Shown here piece after piece: positions 24,416 to 33,126 of a stretch of DNA of 43,290 nt. The translations under genes and the position numbers were made by a program. Every line of letters starts with the position of its first letter. Within the stretch, counting starts at the first letter, position 1. Under the pieces are notes generated by a model, which did not search any database, was not told the DNA's origin, and saw only the letters and a program-made list of their open reading frames with translations. Origin of the DNA: Eubacteriales bacterium (GTDB taxonomy: Bacteria; Bacillota; Clostridia; Lachnospirales; Lachnospiraceae); contig JAUNPJ010000026.1 of assembly GCA_030536755.1 (NCBI GenBank), forward strand, positions 1-43,290. Direction: 5' to 3'.

Positions 24416-24784
24416 CTATTCATGTTTATGTACATAACTTTTGATCGCCTCAAAGCTGTCGCTGCTGATGACGTGTTCAATCTTGCATGCATCGGCAGCA
24501 GCAGTTTCTTTGTCAACTCCAAGCTGTGTCAGCCATTGCGTGAGGAACAGATGACGTTCATAAATCATATCGGCAATGGCCTTGCCGGAATCAGTCAGAT
24601 AGATAAATCCTGCGTCGGTAACGGTGATATGTTTTTTTTCACGAAGGTTCTTCATGGCAACGCTGACACTTGATTTTTTGAATCCAAGTTCGTTGGCGAT
24701 ATCCACGGAACGGACAACAGGAAGTGTTTTGCTCAATATTAAAATGGTTTCCAGATAATTTTCTGCGGATTCGTTATTACCCAT
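24416..24784 (-). CDS. DtxR/MntR-type metal-dependent regulator (short form)
   Basis: ATG 24784, after GAGGTGAG on the minus strand, gives a 122-residue protein; the frame opens further upstream without support. The N-terminal winged helix (AENYLETILILSK, RSVDIANELGFKKSSVSVAMKNL) is followed by the metal-binding dimerisation region with HLFLTQWLTQLGV and CKIEHVIS. No C-terminal FeoA/SH3 domain is present, as in MntR. Its place between two fructan enzymes is odd; no metal transporter is nearby, so its targets are probably elsewhere. Confidence 0.88.
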   Translation of the reverse strand: MGNNESAENYLETILILSKTLPVVRSVDIANELGFKKSSVSVAMKNLREKKHITVTDAGFIYLTDSGKAIADMIYERHLFLTQWLTQLGVDKETAAADACKIEHVISSDSFEAIKSYVHKHE

Positions 24785-24881
24785 AATATACTCACCTCTA
24801 CTCAATAAATTGTATTTGCTCAAAGAAATACGGAATGTTTGTATCTGTGGGGGACGGATACGAATTATTAACCAGTATAAC

Positions 24882-24977
24882 ATGATTTTGGCAAGTTTTC
24901 AAATCATTATGGTGATTTCACTTGCTGCACAAAGATATATTGTTCAGGGAATGACTGCCGGAGCGGTCAAAGGTTAA
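24882..24977 (+). pseudogene. C-terminal remnant of a sugar ABC permease
   Basis: The frame from 24882 ends VISLAAQRYIVQGMTAGAVKG and a stop, a close match to the C-terminus of MalG-type sugar permeases (compare GGVVAGAVK at 21107). No ribosome site or upstream permease sequence remains; the DtxR-type gene and its promoter occupy that place. It lies 64 bases before the GH91 gene, which suggests that GH91 once followed a full ABC operon. Confidence 0.7.
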
Positions 24978-25041
24978 ATATTATGCCTGGGATTGGAAAT
25001 GACCTGCTGATTTTTGGTGGACTTTAGAGGAGGACTTATTA

Positions 25042-26403
25042 ATGACAAATAAAAATTATTATGACGTAACAGAATGGAATGTTGGAAATCCTTATGAAGA
25101 TATAGGAGAGGTTATCAACAGCATTCTTGCTGATATTAAAAAAAGACAAGTGGATTCCGATTTGGAGGAAGGCGGAAAACCGGGCGCAGTCATTTATATT
25201 CCGTCAGGGGATTACCATCTTCGGACTCAGGTAGTAATCGATATAAGCTATTTGAAAATCATGGGCTCCGGGCATGGATTTGTATCTTCCAGCATCCGTT
25301 ACAATCTTCCGGAGAAGGAATGGGCGGATCTGCATGAAGTGTGGCCCGGAGGAAGCCGTATTCTTGTAGACCTGACACCGGATCCTGAAAAAGAATCAGC
25401 AGGAGCAGCATTTTATGTTGAGCGAAGCGGAAATCCAAGAATCAGTTCTGTGGAATTTGAAAATTTCTGCATCGACGGGCTGCATTTTGTGGATGATGGT
25501 TCTGGTATTGAAAATGTGGAAAATACATATACAAACGGGAAGACAGGTATTTACATTGCCAGTGCCCAGGATTCATTCCGGATTAACGGTATGGGATTCG
25601 TGTATTTAGAGCATGGAATCACGATTTATCATGCAGATGCACTGTCAATTCATGATAATTTCATAGCAGAATGCGGTAACTGTATCGAATTGCGGGGATG
25701 GGGACAGGCATCAAAAATAACGGATAATCTGATGGGAGCCGGTTATAAGGGATACTCCATTTTTGCACAGAATTTTGGAGGACTTTTGATCAATGCAAAC
25801 AACATTTTTCCGCGTGGCACAAGCAGTGTTCATTTTGATACTGTGGCACGGTCTGTGATAACGGGCAACCGATTTCATTCATTCTATCCGGGAATGCTTG
25901 TGTTTGAAGGGAACTGCTCAGAAAATATGGTTTCTTCGAATCATTTTTTACGTGACAATGAGCCGTGGGCACCTTTGCTTGGATTTGATAATGGCTTAGA
26001 TGATTTGTATGGACTTTTGCATATAAATGGTAATTATAATTCTGTCATTGCCAATCATATTTCAGAAAGCATATCGATGGAATCAATCAAGCCATCCGGT
26101 GCGAAGCCTGTAATCATACGTGTTGTTTCCGGTAAGGAAAATTATATTTCAAATAATCATATTGTTGCCACGACTGAGGCGGCAGATATGCATACAGAAG
26201 CATCGGATTCCTGTTTCTCAGCACAGGTGAATGCCTTGACCAGCACAGACAAACGGGTTGCATTTGATGTAACAGCAGTGCTGGTAGAAAAAGAATCGGT
26301 TCAAAATACAATTCTTGATTCCGGAAGCGATAAGCAGGTTATTCTGGACAGGCAGGTAAATGCGTTTAGAGCCACACCGATGCCGGGAGAGAACAACAAA
26401 TAA
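25042..26403 (+). CDS. GH91 inulin fructotransferase / difructose anhydride III hydrolase-like enzyme
   Basis: The 453-residue right-handed beta-helix protein matches GH91 throughout: SGHGF near 76, NGKTGI near 165, GMGFVYLEHGI near 183 and GNCIEL near 212. The catalytic pair known in the family (Asp and Glu 11 residues apart) is present as Asp205 and Glu216. Family members either convert inulin to difructose anhydride III or I, or hydrolyse DFA III to inulobiose. This one has no signal peptide, unlike secreted inulin fructotransferases, so the hydrolase role on imported DFA III fits better. GH32 nearby could then split inulobiose. The ATG follows AGAGGAGGACTT. Confidence 0.9.
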   Translation: MTNKNYYDVTEWNVGNPYEDIGEVINSILADIKKRQVDSDLEEGGKPGAVIYIPSGDYHLRTQVVIDISYLKIMGSGHGFVSSSIRYNLPEKEWADLHEVWPGGSRILVDLTPDPEKESAGAAFYVERSGNPRISSVEFENFCIDGLHFVDDGSGIENVENTYTNGKTGIYIASAQDSFRINGMGFVYLEHGITIYHADALSIHDNFIAECGNCIELRGWGQASKITDNLMGAGYKGYSIFAQNFGGLLINANNIFPRGTSSVHFDTVARSVITGNRFHSFYPGMLVFEGNCSENMVSSNHFLRDNEPWAPLLGFDNGLDDLYGLLHINGNYNSVIANHISESISMESIKPSGAKPVIIRVVSGKENYISNNHIVATTEAADMHTEASDSCFSAQVNALTSTDKRVAFDVTAVLVEKESVQNTILDSGSDKQVILDRQVNAFRATPMPGENNK

Positions 26404-26441
26404 TTGCAGGTATTGATAAATATTTGATTGACAGTAAGATT

Positions 26442-26490
26442 AAAACCGTAGTTTCCAATTATATTCATTTGAATTGGAGGCTGCGGTTTT
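26442..26490 (+). terminator. Intrinsic terminator after GH91
   Basis: AAAACCG (26442-26448) pairs with CGGTTTT (26484-26490), and TCCAATT with AATTGGA inside, followed by T-rich sequence. The rest of 26404-26701 shows no gene. Confidence 0.75.
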
Positions 26491-26701
26491 ATTTATGCCA
26501 AAGAAAAAATGAGGGTTGGAAAAATTGGAAAATTATATTAAAATGAAATTGGCAGAACGAAAATAATGTTGAAAAAGTAATAGAGTTGCTTATAAAATTG
26601 GCATATCGTAAGATTCAGACGTCACAGAGGAACAAATCAGTAAATCTAATGTGCAGCTGTAGAGGAATGCCGATAGCATTCTTAAAATAGGTGGTATATT
26701 T

Positions 26702-27697
26702 ATGACAACAATAAAAGATGTAGCGTTGGATGCAAATGTTGCTGTAGGAACTGTTTCTAAGGTAATTAATGGTCAGCATGTGAGTGAAAAGAATAAAAAG
26801 AAAGTAGAAGCTTCCATAAAAAAGCTGGGCTATCAGATAAATTATTATGCAAGAGGACTTAAGACACAGCAAACATATACGATAGCTGCGATAGTTCCGG
26901 AAATATTAAATCCTTTCTTCGCATCCTGGGTGTATTATATTGAACAGGCACTTTATAGTAAGGGATATAAAATGGTTTTGTGTAATACACAGGGAAATAG
27001 CGAAAAAGAAGATTATTATTTTAAAATAGCTTCGCAAAACAAAGTGGATGGAATCATATGTGTATCTTATCGAGATACAGAGTCTTATATATCCGAGGAC
27101 ATTCCTATTATTTCATTAGATCGCCATTTTGAGAAAAAGATAAGCTGCATATGTTCTGATAATTATCATGGAGGAGAAATTGCGGCACAGAAAATGATTT
27201 CTACAGGGAGCCGTCATCTGATTTACATTCGCAGTGGTTCACCTATTACGGGAGAGACTATGAATCGTGGACTTGGGTTTCGTGATTACTGCAAGTCGAA
27301 AGGTGTAAGCTGTGAGACTTTGGATCTGGGGGACGAATATGAGGTTAGTGAAGATTCAAAATTGAAACATGAAATATATGATTTTTTTGTTGCCAACACA
27401 AAAAAAGGAAAATTTCAGTATGATGGAATCTATACAAGTACGGATTGGTTAGGGCTGCTTGTACTGGATCAAATGAAAAAACTAGAAATTAAAGTGCCTG
27501 AAGAAACGCAGCTTATAGGCCATGATGGTTTGCGTCTATTGAATCAGGAAGGTTATATGTTATCTACAATTGTACAACCTGTAAAAGAAATGGCTGAAAA
27601 AAGTGTGGAGTTAATTTTAAAAAAAATACAGGGAGAGGAAGTTGACATCCTTACGGTACTGCCGGTTGAATTTGCAGACGGAGGTACGACACGTTAG
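26702..27697 (+). CDS. LacI-family regulator of the third ABC operon
   Basis: The 331-residue protein has the classical helix-turn-helix TIKDVALDANVAVGTVSKVING, hinge YYARGLKTQQ and effector domain. It is more distant from the other two LacI proteins than they are from each other. It precedes the binding-protein gene in the same direction. Palindromic TGAAACGTTTCA sites with a CpG centre flank that gene's promoter, as expected for a Leu-type hinge. GGTGGT precedes the ATG. Confidence 0.93.
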   Translation: MTTIKDVALDANVAVGTVSKVINGQHVSEKNKKKVEASIKKLGYQINYYARGLKTQQTYTIAAIVPEILNPFFASWVYYIEQALYSKGYKMVLCNTQGNSEKEDYYFKIASQNKVDGIICVSYRDTESYISEDIPIISLDRHFEKKISCICSDNYHGGEIAAQKMISTGSRHLIYIRSGSPITGETMNRGLGFRDYCKSKGVSCETLDLGDEYEVSEDSKLKHEIYDFFVANTKKGKFQYDGIYTSTDWLGLLVLDQMKKLEIKVPEETQLIGHDGLRLLNQEGYMLSTIVQPVKEMAEKSVELILKKIQGEEVDILTVLPVEFADGGTTR

Positions 27698-27709
27698 AAG
27701 AATAAGGGA

Positions 27710-27750
27710 GCCAGAGAGTTTTCAAATACGAAGATTCTCTGGCATTTTTT
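27710..27750 (+). terminator. Intrinsic terminator after the third LacI gene
   Basis: GCCAGAGA (27710-27717) pairs with TCTCTGGC (27736-27743), followed by ATTTTTT. Confidence 0.85.
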
Positions 27751-27792
27751 AACAAAAATACTAAATGATTTTCTGCTTTTTGCACAAAAAAA

Positions 27793-27866
27793 TGAAACGT
27801 TTCAATAATTGCTTGACTATTATAGATAGAGTGATATAATAAAAACACAAAAAATGAAACGTTTCA
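27793..27866 (+). promoter_or_regulatory. Promoter bracketed by two TGAAACGTTTCA operators
   Basis: Identical 12-bp palindromes lie at 27793-27804 and 27855-27866, 62 bp apart. Between them are TTGACT (27813-27818) and TATAAT (27835-27840) with a 16-base spacer. One operator lies just upstream of the -35 and one just past the start point, fitting repression with possible looping. Confidence 0.9.
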
Positions 27867-27902
27867 ATTTTAAAAAAACTAAGTTAAACAGGAGGAAAGT
27901 GC

Positions 27903-29207
27903 ATGAAAAAGAAAGTAATCAGTGCGCTTATGGCAACCGTGATGGCAGCTGGTCTGTTAGTTGGATGTGGAGGAAAAGACAGCAATGATGCTTCATCAGA
28001 AACAGCAAAGAATGCAGATGGTTCTACAGAACTTTCAATCTGGGTTCATGAGACGGATAGTCCAGAGGGACAGTTGTACAAAAAGTTGATAGATGATTTT
28101 AACAAAGAAAATGAAGGAAAGTATCATGCAACACTGACTCAGATCGCACGAAGCGGTGATGCAGGTGGATATGATGACAAAATTAATGCAGCAATCAGCA
28201 ATGGAGGACTGCCGGATGTATTTACCATTGATGGTGTAAGAGTCGGTGAGTTTGCAGATGCCGGAGCGATTGTTCCGCTTGGGGAGTATTATACAGAAGA
28301 TGACCTGGCGGATTTCAACCCTTCTATTATCCAGCAAGGTACATACAAAGATGAACTTTATACAGTAGGATGCTTTGATTCTTCTGTAGGTATTTTCTAC
28401 AATAAGGACATGTTTGAGAAAGCTGGTATTACACCGGCTACGAAGGAAGATCCCTGGACACTCGAAGAACTTACGGATGCAGCTAAGAAGCTGACAACAG
28501 ATGACTGCTATGGCATTACGATGTCTTTAGATGCAACAGATGAGACTGTCATTTACTTCTTCCTTCCATTAATTCAGTCTCAGGGCAGTAATGTAATTGC
28601 TGACGATGGTGTGACTGCAAAGGGATATTTGAATGGTGACGCTGCACTGAACACTGTTTCCTGGATTAAGGATATGGTTGATAATGGTTATGCCAGTGCA
28701 ACACCTGAAGAAAATAGTTTTGAATTAGGAAAGGCTGCTATGGCTATTAATGGTTCCTGGGCTCCGGCTGGGCTGGCTGATTATGATATCAACTGGGGAC
28801 TGATGCCAATGGCAAAATATGATGAGGAGGCTGAAGCTGCATCTGCCTGCGGTTCCTGGACATTTGGTATGTCTAAGGATTGCCCGGATGAAAAGAAAGA
28901 GGCAGCAGCAGAATTAATCAAATTCATGACAAGCACAGATGCAGATGCACAAATGTATGGAGCAAACTCAATGCCGCCTGCAAGACAGTCTGCATTTGAT
29001 CAGATTGATGCTTTCAAAGAAGCTCCTCTTGATGTATTCCAGTATCAGCTTGCAAATACAGCACAGGCAAGACCAGTATCTGTAAATTACGCAGTATTGA
29101 GTAACCAGTTTGCTACTGCAGTACAGAATGTTCTCACAGGAATGGATCCTAAGGAAGCACTGGACGAAGCTGTAACGCAGTATAATTTCCAGACAGATAC
29201 TGAATAA
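27903..29207 (+). CDS. Sugar ABC transporter solute-binding lipoprotein
   Basis: The 434-residue protein has a signal peptide with lipobox LVGC (Cys22) and a type 1 sugar-binding fold (LYKKLIDDFNKENEGKYHATL, SNGGLPDVFTIDG). It is followed by two permease genes after a hairpin. No hydrolase or ATPase gene belongs to the operon. Because it follows GH91 and its own LacI regulator, it may supply difructose anhydride or fructo-oligosaccharide, but the ligand is inferred from location only. Confidence 0.93.
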   Translation: MKKKVISALMATVMAAGLLVGCGGKDSNDASSETAKNADGSTELSIWVHETDSPEGQLYKKLIDDFNKENEGKYHATLTQIARSGDAGGYDDKINAAISNGGLPDVFTIDGVRVGEFADAGAIVPLGEYYTEDDLADFNPSIIQQGTYKDELYTVGCFDSSVGIFYNKDMFEKAGITPATKEDPWTLEELTDAAKKLTTDDCYGITMSLDATDETVIYFFLPLIQSQGSNVIADDGVTAKGYLNGDAALNTVSWIKDMVDNGYASATPEENSFELGKAAMAINGSWAPAGLADYDINWGLMPMAKYDEEAEAASACGSWTFGMSKDCPDEKKEAAAELIKFMTSTDADAQMYGANSMPPARQSAFDQIDAFKEAPLDVFQYQLANTAQARPVSVNYAVLSNQFATAVQNVLTGMDPKEALDEAVTQYNFQTDTE

Positions 29208-29247
29208 GGAAAAAGATCCTGCTGCACATGTCTGGAAAGCCGAAATG

Positions 29248-29281
29248 AAAAGGGTCGACATCATGGATGCGACCCTTTTTT
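29248..29281 (+). terminator. Intercistronic terminator/attenuator
   Basis: AAAAGGGTCG (29248-29257) pairs with CGACCCTTTT, ending in a run of T to 29281. It sits between the binding-protein and permease genes, so partial termination would give more binding protein than permease. Confidence 0.8.
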
Positions 29282-29310
29282 AGTAAGGAAAATGAAAGGA
29301 GAGAGAATTT

Positions 29311-30213
29311 ATGAGAGCAGCGAGTAAACAGAAAAAACATAAGCTGACGAAAGAAAACTGGACAGGATTAGCATTTATTGCTCCTGCAGTCATTCTTTTA
29401 TTTGTTTTCTTATTTGTTCCGTTTGTTATGACTCTTGGTTACAGCTTTACGAATTATAATATCTTGAAACCGGACGCTATGAAATTTGTAGGTTTGAAAA
29501 ATTTTATTAAGCTGGCTCAAGATACGGTATTCAGAAAGAGTATTATTAATACATTTGTGTTTGTAATTTTGGTTGTGCCGCTTCAGGTAGGGCTCGGACT
29601 TGGGCTGGCACTTCTGATCAATAAGAAGTTGAAAGGAATATCCATTTTCCGCATGGCCTTTTTTGCCCCTACTGTTTTATCATTGGTAGTTGTATCTATT
29701 CTCTGGAGTTACATTTATAATCCTAATAATGGACTCTTAAATTCACTGCTTGGCAGCGTGGGAATCGGACCATTTAAGTTTTTGAATGATCCGGGCACGG
29801 CTATGCTTTGTATCGTTATACTTTCTGCATGGCAGGGATGTGGATTCCAGATGATGATTTTCCTGTCTGGCCTGCAGGATATCCCGGCATATCTCTATGA
29901 AGCTGCGGCTGTGGATGGAGCAACTCCATTCCAGCAATTCCTGAATATTACTTTGCCTGGGTTAAAGAACATAACAACGTTTATCAGCCTTTCCATTGTG
30001 GTCAGTGCCTTCCAGCTTATTGTTCAGCCAATGATGATGACCGGAGGAGGACCTCAGAATTCTACGATGACCATTGTATATGAGATTTACCAGACTGGTT
30101 TTAAGTATAATCAGATGGGATATGGTTCAGCGATGGCTCTTGTATTTACTATTATGGTTTTGATTATTACGTTAATCCAGAATAAAATCACATCAAAGAG
30201 TAATGAAGAGTAG
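29311..30213 (+). CDS. Sugar ABC transporter permease (MalF type)
   Basis: The 300-residue protein has six predicted helices and the EAA loop EAAAVDGATPFQQFLNITLPGL. A basic cytoplasmic N-terminus (about 25 residues) precedes the first helix. It is preceded by AAGGAGAGAG and followed after 17 bases by its partner permease. Confidence 0.95.
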   Translation: MRAASKQKKHKLTKENWTGLAFIAPAVILLFVFLFVPFVMTLGYSFTNYNILKPDAMKFVGLKNFIKLAQDTVFRKSIINTFVFVILVVPLQVGLGLGLALLINKKLKGISIFRMAFFAPTVLSLVVVSILWSYIYNPNNGLLNSLLGSVGIGPFKFLNDPGTAMLCIVILSAWQGCGFQMMIFLSGLQDIPAYLYEAAAVDGATPFQQFLNITLPGLKNITTFISLSIVVSAFQLIVQPMMMTGGGPQNSTMTIVYEIYQTGFKYNQMGYGSAMALVFTIMVLIITLIQNKITSKSNEE

Positions 30214-30230
30214 GAAAGGAGAAGATACAT

Positions 30231-31076
30231 ATGCAGAAGAAAATGTCAGTATCGAAAAAAATAATTAATTACATCGTGCTTATTATCGTTGCACTTGTTT
30301 TTATGTTTCCTCTCATCTGGATGGTAGTAAGTTCGTTTAAAAATGATGTGCAGATTTTTACGGATATCAGCAGCATGAAAGCGTTTGTCCCTACTTTCAT
30401 GGACGATGTCTTTATTAACTATAAACAGGTTGTACAGAAGCTGCCTTTGCTGCAGGCAATGCTTCATTCTTTTGGATACATTAGTGTCATTATTTTAATC
30501 AGTCTGATTGTAAATTCTATGGCAGGATATGCGTTTGCGAGATTAAAATTCCCGAAGAAAAATTTGATTTTTGCAATCATTCTTGCAGTTATGATTATTC
30601 CTGCTCAGACAGTTATGCTGCCTCAGTTTTCCATTATATATAAAATGGGATTTACAAACTCGTATATGGGTCTGATTCTGCCGGCAATCGCCAGTCCTAT
30701 GTACATATTTTTGTTCCGGCAGCAGTTTTTGGGAATACCGGAAAGTATTGAAGAAGCGGCTAAGCTGGATGGGGCAAGCCAGGTAAGAATTTTCTTTCAG
30801 CTGATCGTGCCATTGGCAAAACCTATTTATGCTACCGTAATCATCTTGCAGTTCATTGCATTGTGGAATGATTTCGTATGGCCGGTTATGGTAATCTCAG
30901 ATACATCGAAACAGACGGTTCAGATGGCTCTGAGTAGCTTATTCAACATTAAACCTGTTAATTATGGAAATGTTATGGCAGGATTGACAATTGTAACTAT
31001 TCCGGTTCTGATTCTCTTCCTTGCGCTGCAGAAGTACTATGTAGCCGGAGTTGCATCGACAGGTGCTAAAAACTAA
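30231..31076 (+). CDS. Sugar ABC transporter permease (MalG type)
   Basis: The 281-residue protein has six predicted helices and the EAA loop EEAAKLDGASQVRIFFQLIVPLA. It ends the third sugar operon. The ATPase must come from elsewhere in the genome. Confidence 0.95.
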   Translation: MQKKMSVSKKIINYIVLIIVALVFMFPLIWMVVSSFKNDVQIFTDISSMKAFVPTFMDDVFINYKQVVQKLPLLQAMLHSFGYISVIILISLIVNSMAGYAFARLKFPKKNLIFAIILAVMIIPAQTVMLPQFSIIYKMGFTNSYMGLILPAIASPMYIFLFRQQFLGIPESIEEAAKLDGASQVRIFFQLIVPLAKPIYATVIILQFIALWNDFVWPVMVISDTSKQTVQMALSSLFNIKPVNYGNVMAGLTIVTIPVLILFLALQKYYVAGVASTGAKN

Positions 31077-31097
31077 GGAAGAGCGCAGCCGGCAAAA

Positions 31098-32231
31098 TCA
31101 GAGCATAAAAAAATTATCACCAAGCAGCAGCCAGTTGGCTCGCCACCAGCGCATAATCTGCCAGTAGCCGGCTCCGCGCAGCTGATATTCTTTGATCAGA
31201 TTGAATTTTGCCTGGATGCTTCGTACGTCTTCAAACCATACTTCATGGAGAATGTCATCTTGCATATAGCGGAAAAAAGGAGACTGCGCAGTTTCATCAA
31301 ATTGTATGACAGCATCGTTTTGAATCGCAATCTGTATGGCTTCCACGTTGCCGATGGTGACAGCGACAGTGACGTTTTGCATAAAAGGCAGCGGCCAGTC
31401 GTATCCATAATTGGGAATGCCAAGCATAATCTTTTCCGGTGAGATTTCTGTGATGGCATAGTCCACCACGCGCCGTACCATATTCAGGGGAGCTACCGCC
31501 ATATTTGGTCCGTATTTGTATCCCCACTCGTAAGTCATAAGAAGTACATAGTCGGCGATTGCGCCCAGTGCGGCGTAATCTTTGCCCTCATAGAGAAGCC
31601 CTGCCTGGTCGGCGGAGGTTTTGGGGGCAAGTGCCACGGAAACCGTATAGCCCAGGGGTTGGAGTGCATCTGCCAGTTGTGCAACAAAGGCAGTAAATGC
31701 ATTGCGGTCCTGGGCTTTGATATATTCAAAATCCACATCGACACCTTGATATCCCACGTCCTGAAGAACAAAAATCAACTGCCGGATCAGATTTTCAATG
31801 GCGGTGGGATTATAAACCAGTGCAGAAATCAATGCATTGTTGAATTGCCCCTGTTCGTTGAGTGGAGTCAATGTTAGGATGGGGCGCGTGCGATATAACA
31901 GAGCTTTTTCCACCATCCAGCGGTCATCTACCGGAGGGAAGATAAGCATGCCGTCAGGTGTAAAGCCATAGGAAAAGACAGAAAGCTCACTGAGCCAGGG
32001 AAGTGTTTGCTCCAGAACCCAGTTGCTGATATAAGGATAGGCGTAGCCGTTTGAGATAATCGGTGTTTTTGTGCCCTCACAAGTACCATCAGAAATCAAC
32101 AAAGCCTGACCGATTGCAAGCGCATACGGCGGAATCATCTGGTTGTCAAAAATAATGGTATAAGGAGAAATTCCATACATGGCAGCGATGGAATCCACGC
32201 TGTCACCGGGCTGAACGATATAAATATCCAT
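31098..32231 (-). CDS. LysM-GH18 peptidoglycan hydrolase, YaaH/SleL-like
   Basis: The 377-residue protein starts with a LysM repeat (residues 1-47, YIVQPGDSVDSIAAMYGI) and continues as a GH18 barrel with the catalytic GVDVDFEYI segment (DxxDxDxE type). No signal peptide is present. This layout is that of spore-associated cortex-fragment-lytic N-acetylglucosaminidases such as SleL/YaaH, which bind cortex via LysM. It implies that the organism is a spore former or keeps spore genes. It usually has two LysM repeats; here only one is clear. It is convergent with the sugar operon. Confidence 0.9.
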   Translation of the reverse strand: MDIYIVQPGDSVDSIAAMYGISPYTIIFDNQMIPPYALAIGQALLISDGTCEGTKTPIISNGYAYPYISNWVLEQTLPWLSELSVFSYGFTPDGMLIFPPVDDRWMVEKALLYRTRPILTLTPLNEQGQFNNALISALVYNPTAIENLIRQLIFVLQDVGYQGVDVDFEYIKAQDRNAFTAFVAQLADALQPLGYTVSVALAPKTSADQAGLLYEGKDYAALGAIADYVLLMTYEWGYKYGPNMAVAPLNMVRRVVDYAITEISPEKIMLGIPNYGYDWPLPFMQNVTVAVTIGNVEAIQIAIQNDAVIQFDETAQSPFFRYMQDDILHEVWFEDVRSIQAKFNLIKEYQLRGAGYWQIMRWWRANWLLLGDNFFML

Positions 32232-32280
32232 AGAAGATCCTTGAAGGTGTTCTTATTATCATATGTTTGAAAATATGGAG

Positions 32281-32328
32281 GCAGAACTGTCGGCGGTTGA
32301 GGTTTTGTCTTTTTTTGCGTATAATAAA
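32281..32328 (+). promoter_or_regulatory. SigA promoter in a duplicated 48-bp unit (copy A)
   Basis: TTGAGG (32297-32302) and TATAAT (32320-32325) are 17 bases apart. The 48-bp block from GCAGAACTGT onward matches copy B at 34508-34555 at 43-44 positions. It drives the DUF3786 gene. Confidence 0.8.
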
Positions 32329-32366
32329 GGTATGATACTTGGAGGAATAGTAACGGTGAGGGAAAA

Positions 32367-32987
32367 ATGATGGCAGAAAAGAAAATATCAAATTATGAAA
32401 AAATGAAAAATGACATGGCGGATGTGTTTTTAAAGTATGATCAGGAAGAAATGATTCGAAAATTTTCATTGGAATCTAATCAGAAATATTTATTTATCCA
32501 TTTTGCAGGAAAAAAATATCGCATTCATCGATCTACAGGAGCAGTAAGCTGGTCAAAAGATTCTTTTCAAACAGAAGAAAAAGCAGGCTATAATGAAGTC
32601 ATGACAATATATGATGTGCTTTGTTATTCTGAAAAGAATTGTTGTCTTGCAAATGAATGGGTAAACGTAGGCAGTCTTTCGGCTGTTCAAGGCGGTACTT
32701 TGGCAAAAGGAAGTAATTTTTTTCAAAATGCCGGAGAATATTTTGATGGAAAAACAGAGGCGTTGGCTCGTGCATGTGAGGCTCTTCAGGGAAGAAAATT
32801 GAACAAGGGAGATGTTGCGTATGAACTTGATTTGTTTCCATTTCTTCCACTGATTTTGCGGTTTTGGGAATCCGATGAGGATTTTCCGGCAAGTCTGCAA
32901 ATTTTGGTGGATAAAAATATTCTTGATTATATGCATTATGAAACTTTGATGTTTGCGATTACACATATGCTGAATTGTTTGAAATAG
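32367..32987 (+). CDS. DUF3786 domain protein
   Basis: The 206-residue soluble protein resembles the DUF3786 family (FIHFAGKKYRIHRSTGAV near residue 44, ELDLFPFLPLILRFWESDEDFP near 152). The function of the family is not established; members are often linked with anaerobic metal or corrinoid proteins. Two ATG codons in a row are possible starts after GAGGG. It has its own promoter and stands alone between a leftward hydrolase and the MerR operon. Confidence 0.8.
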   Translation: MMAEKKISNYEKMKNDMADVFLKYDQEEMIRKFSLESNQKYLFIHFAGKKYRIHRSTGAVSWSKDSFQTEEKAGYNEVMTIYDVLCYSEKNCCLANEWVNVGSLSAVQGGTLAKGSNFFQNAGEYFDGKTEALARACEALQGRKLNKGDVAYELDLFPFLPLILRFWESDEDFPASLQILVDKNILDYMHYETLMFAITHMLNCLK

Positions 32988-33059
32988 CGGAGAATTATCC
33001 ACACTCTTTGCTATAGTAGGTTTAGATTTGCGACAACTAAAATTTTTATAAAAAATATA

Positions 33060-33090
33060 TTGACTCTGCACTTGGTGCAAGGTGTATAAA
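33060..33090 (+). promoter_or_regulatory. MerR-type promoter with 19-bp spacer
   Basis: TTGACT (33060-33065) and TATAAA (33085-33090) are separated by 19 bases, the overlong spacer typical of MerR-activated promoters. The dyad TGCAC-TTG-GTGCA (33067-33079) lies within the spacer. The MerR gene 37 bases downstream is therefore likely autoregulated. Confidence 0.85.
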
Positions 33091-33126
33091 TCTCTATATA
33101 CAACCACGTGAGAGGAGAGGCAATGA

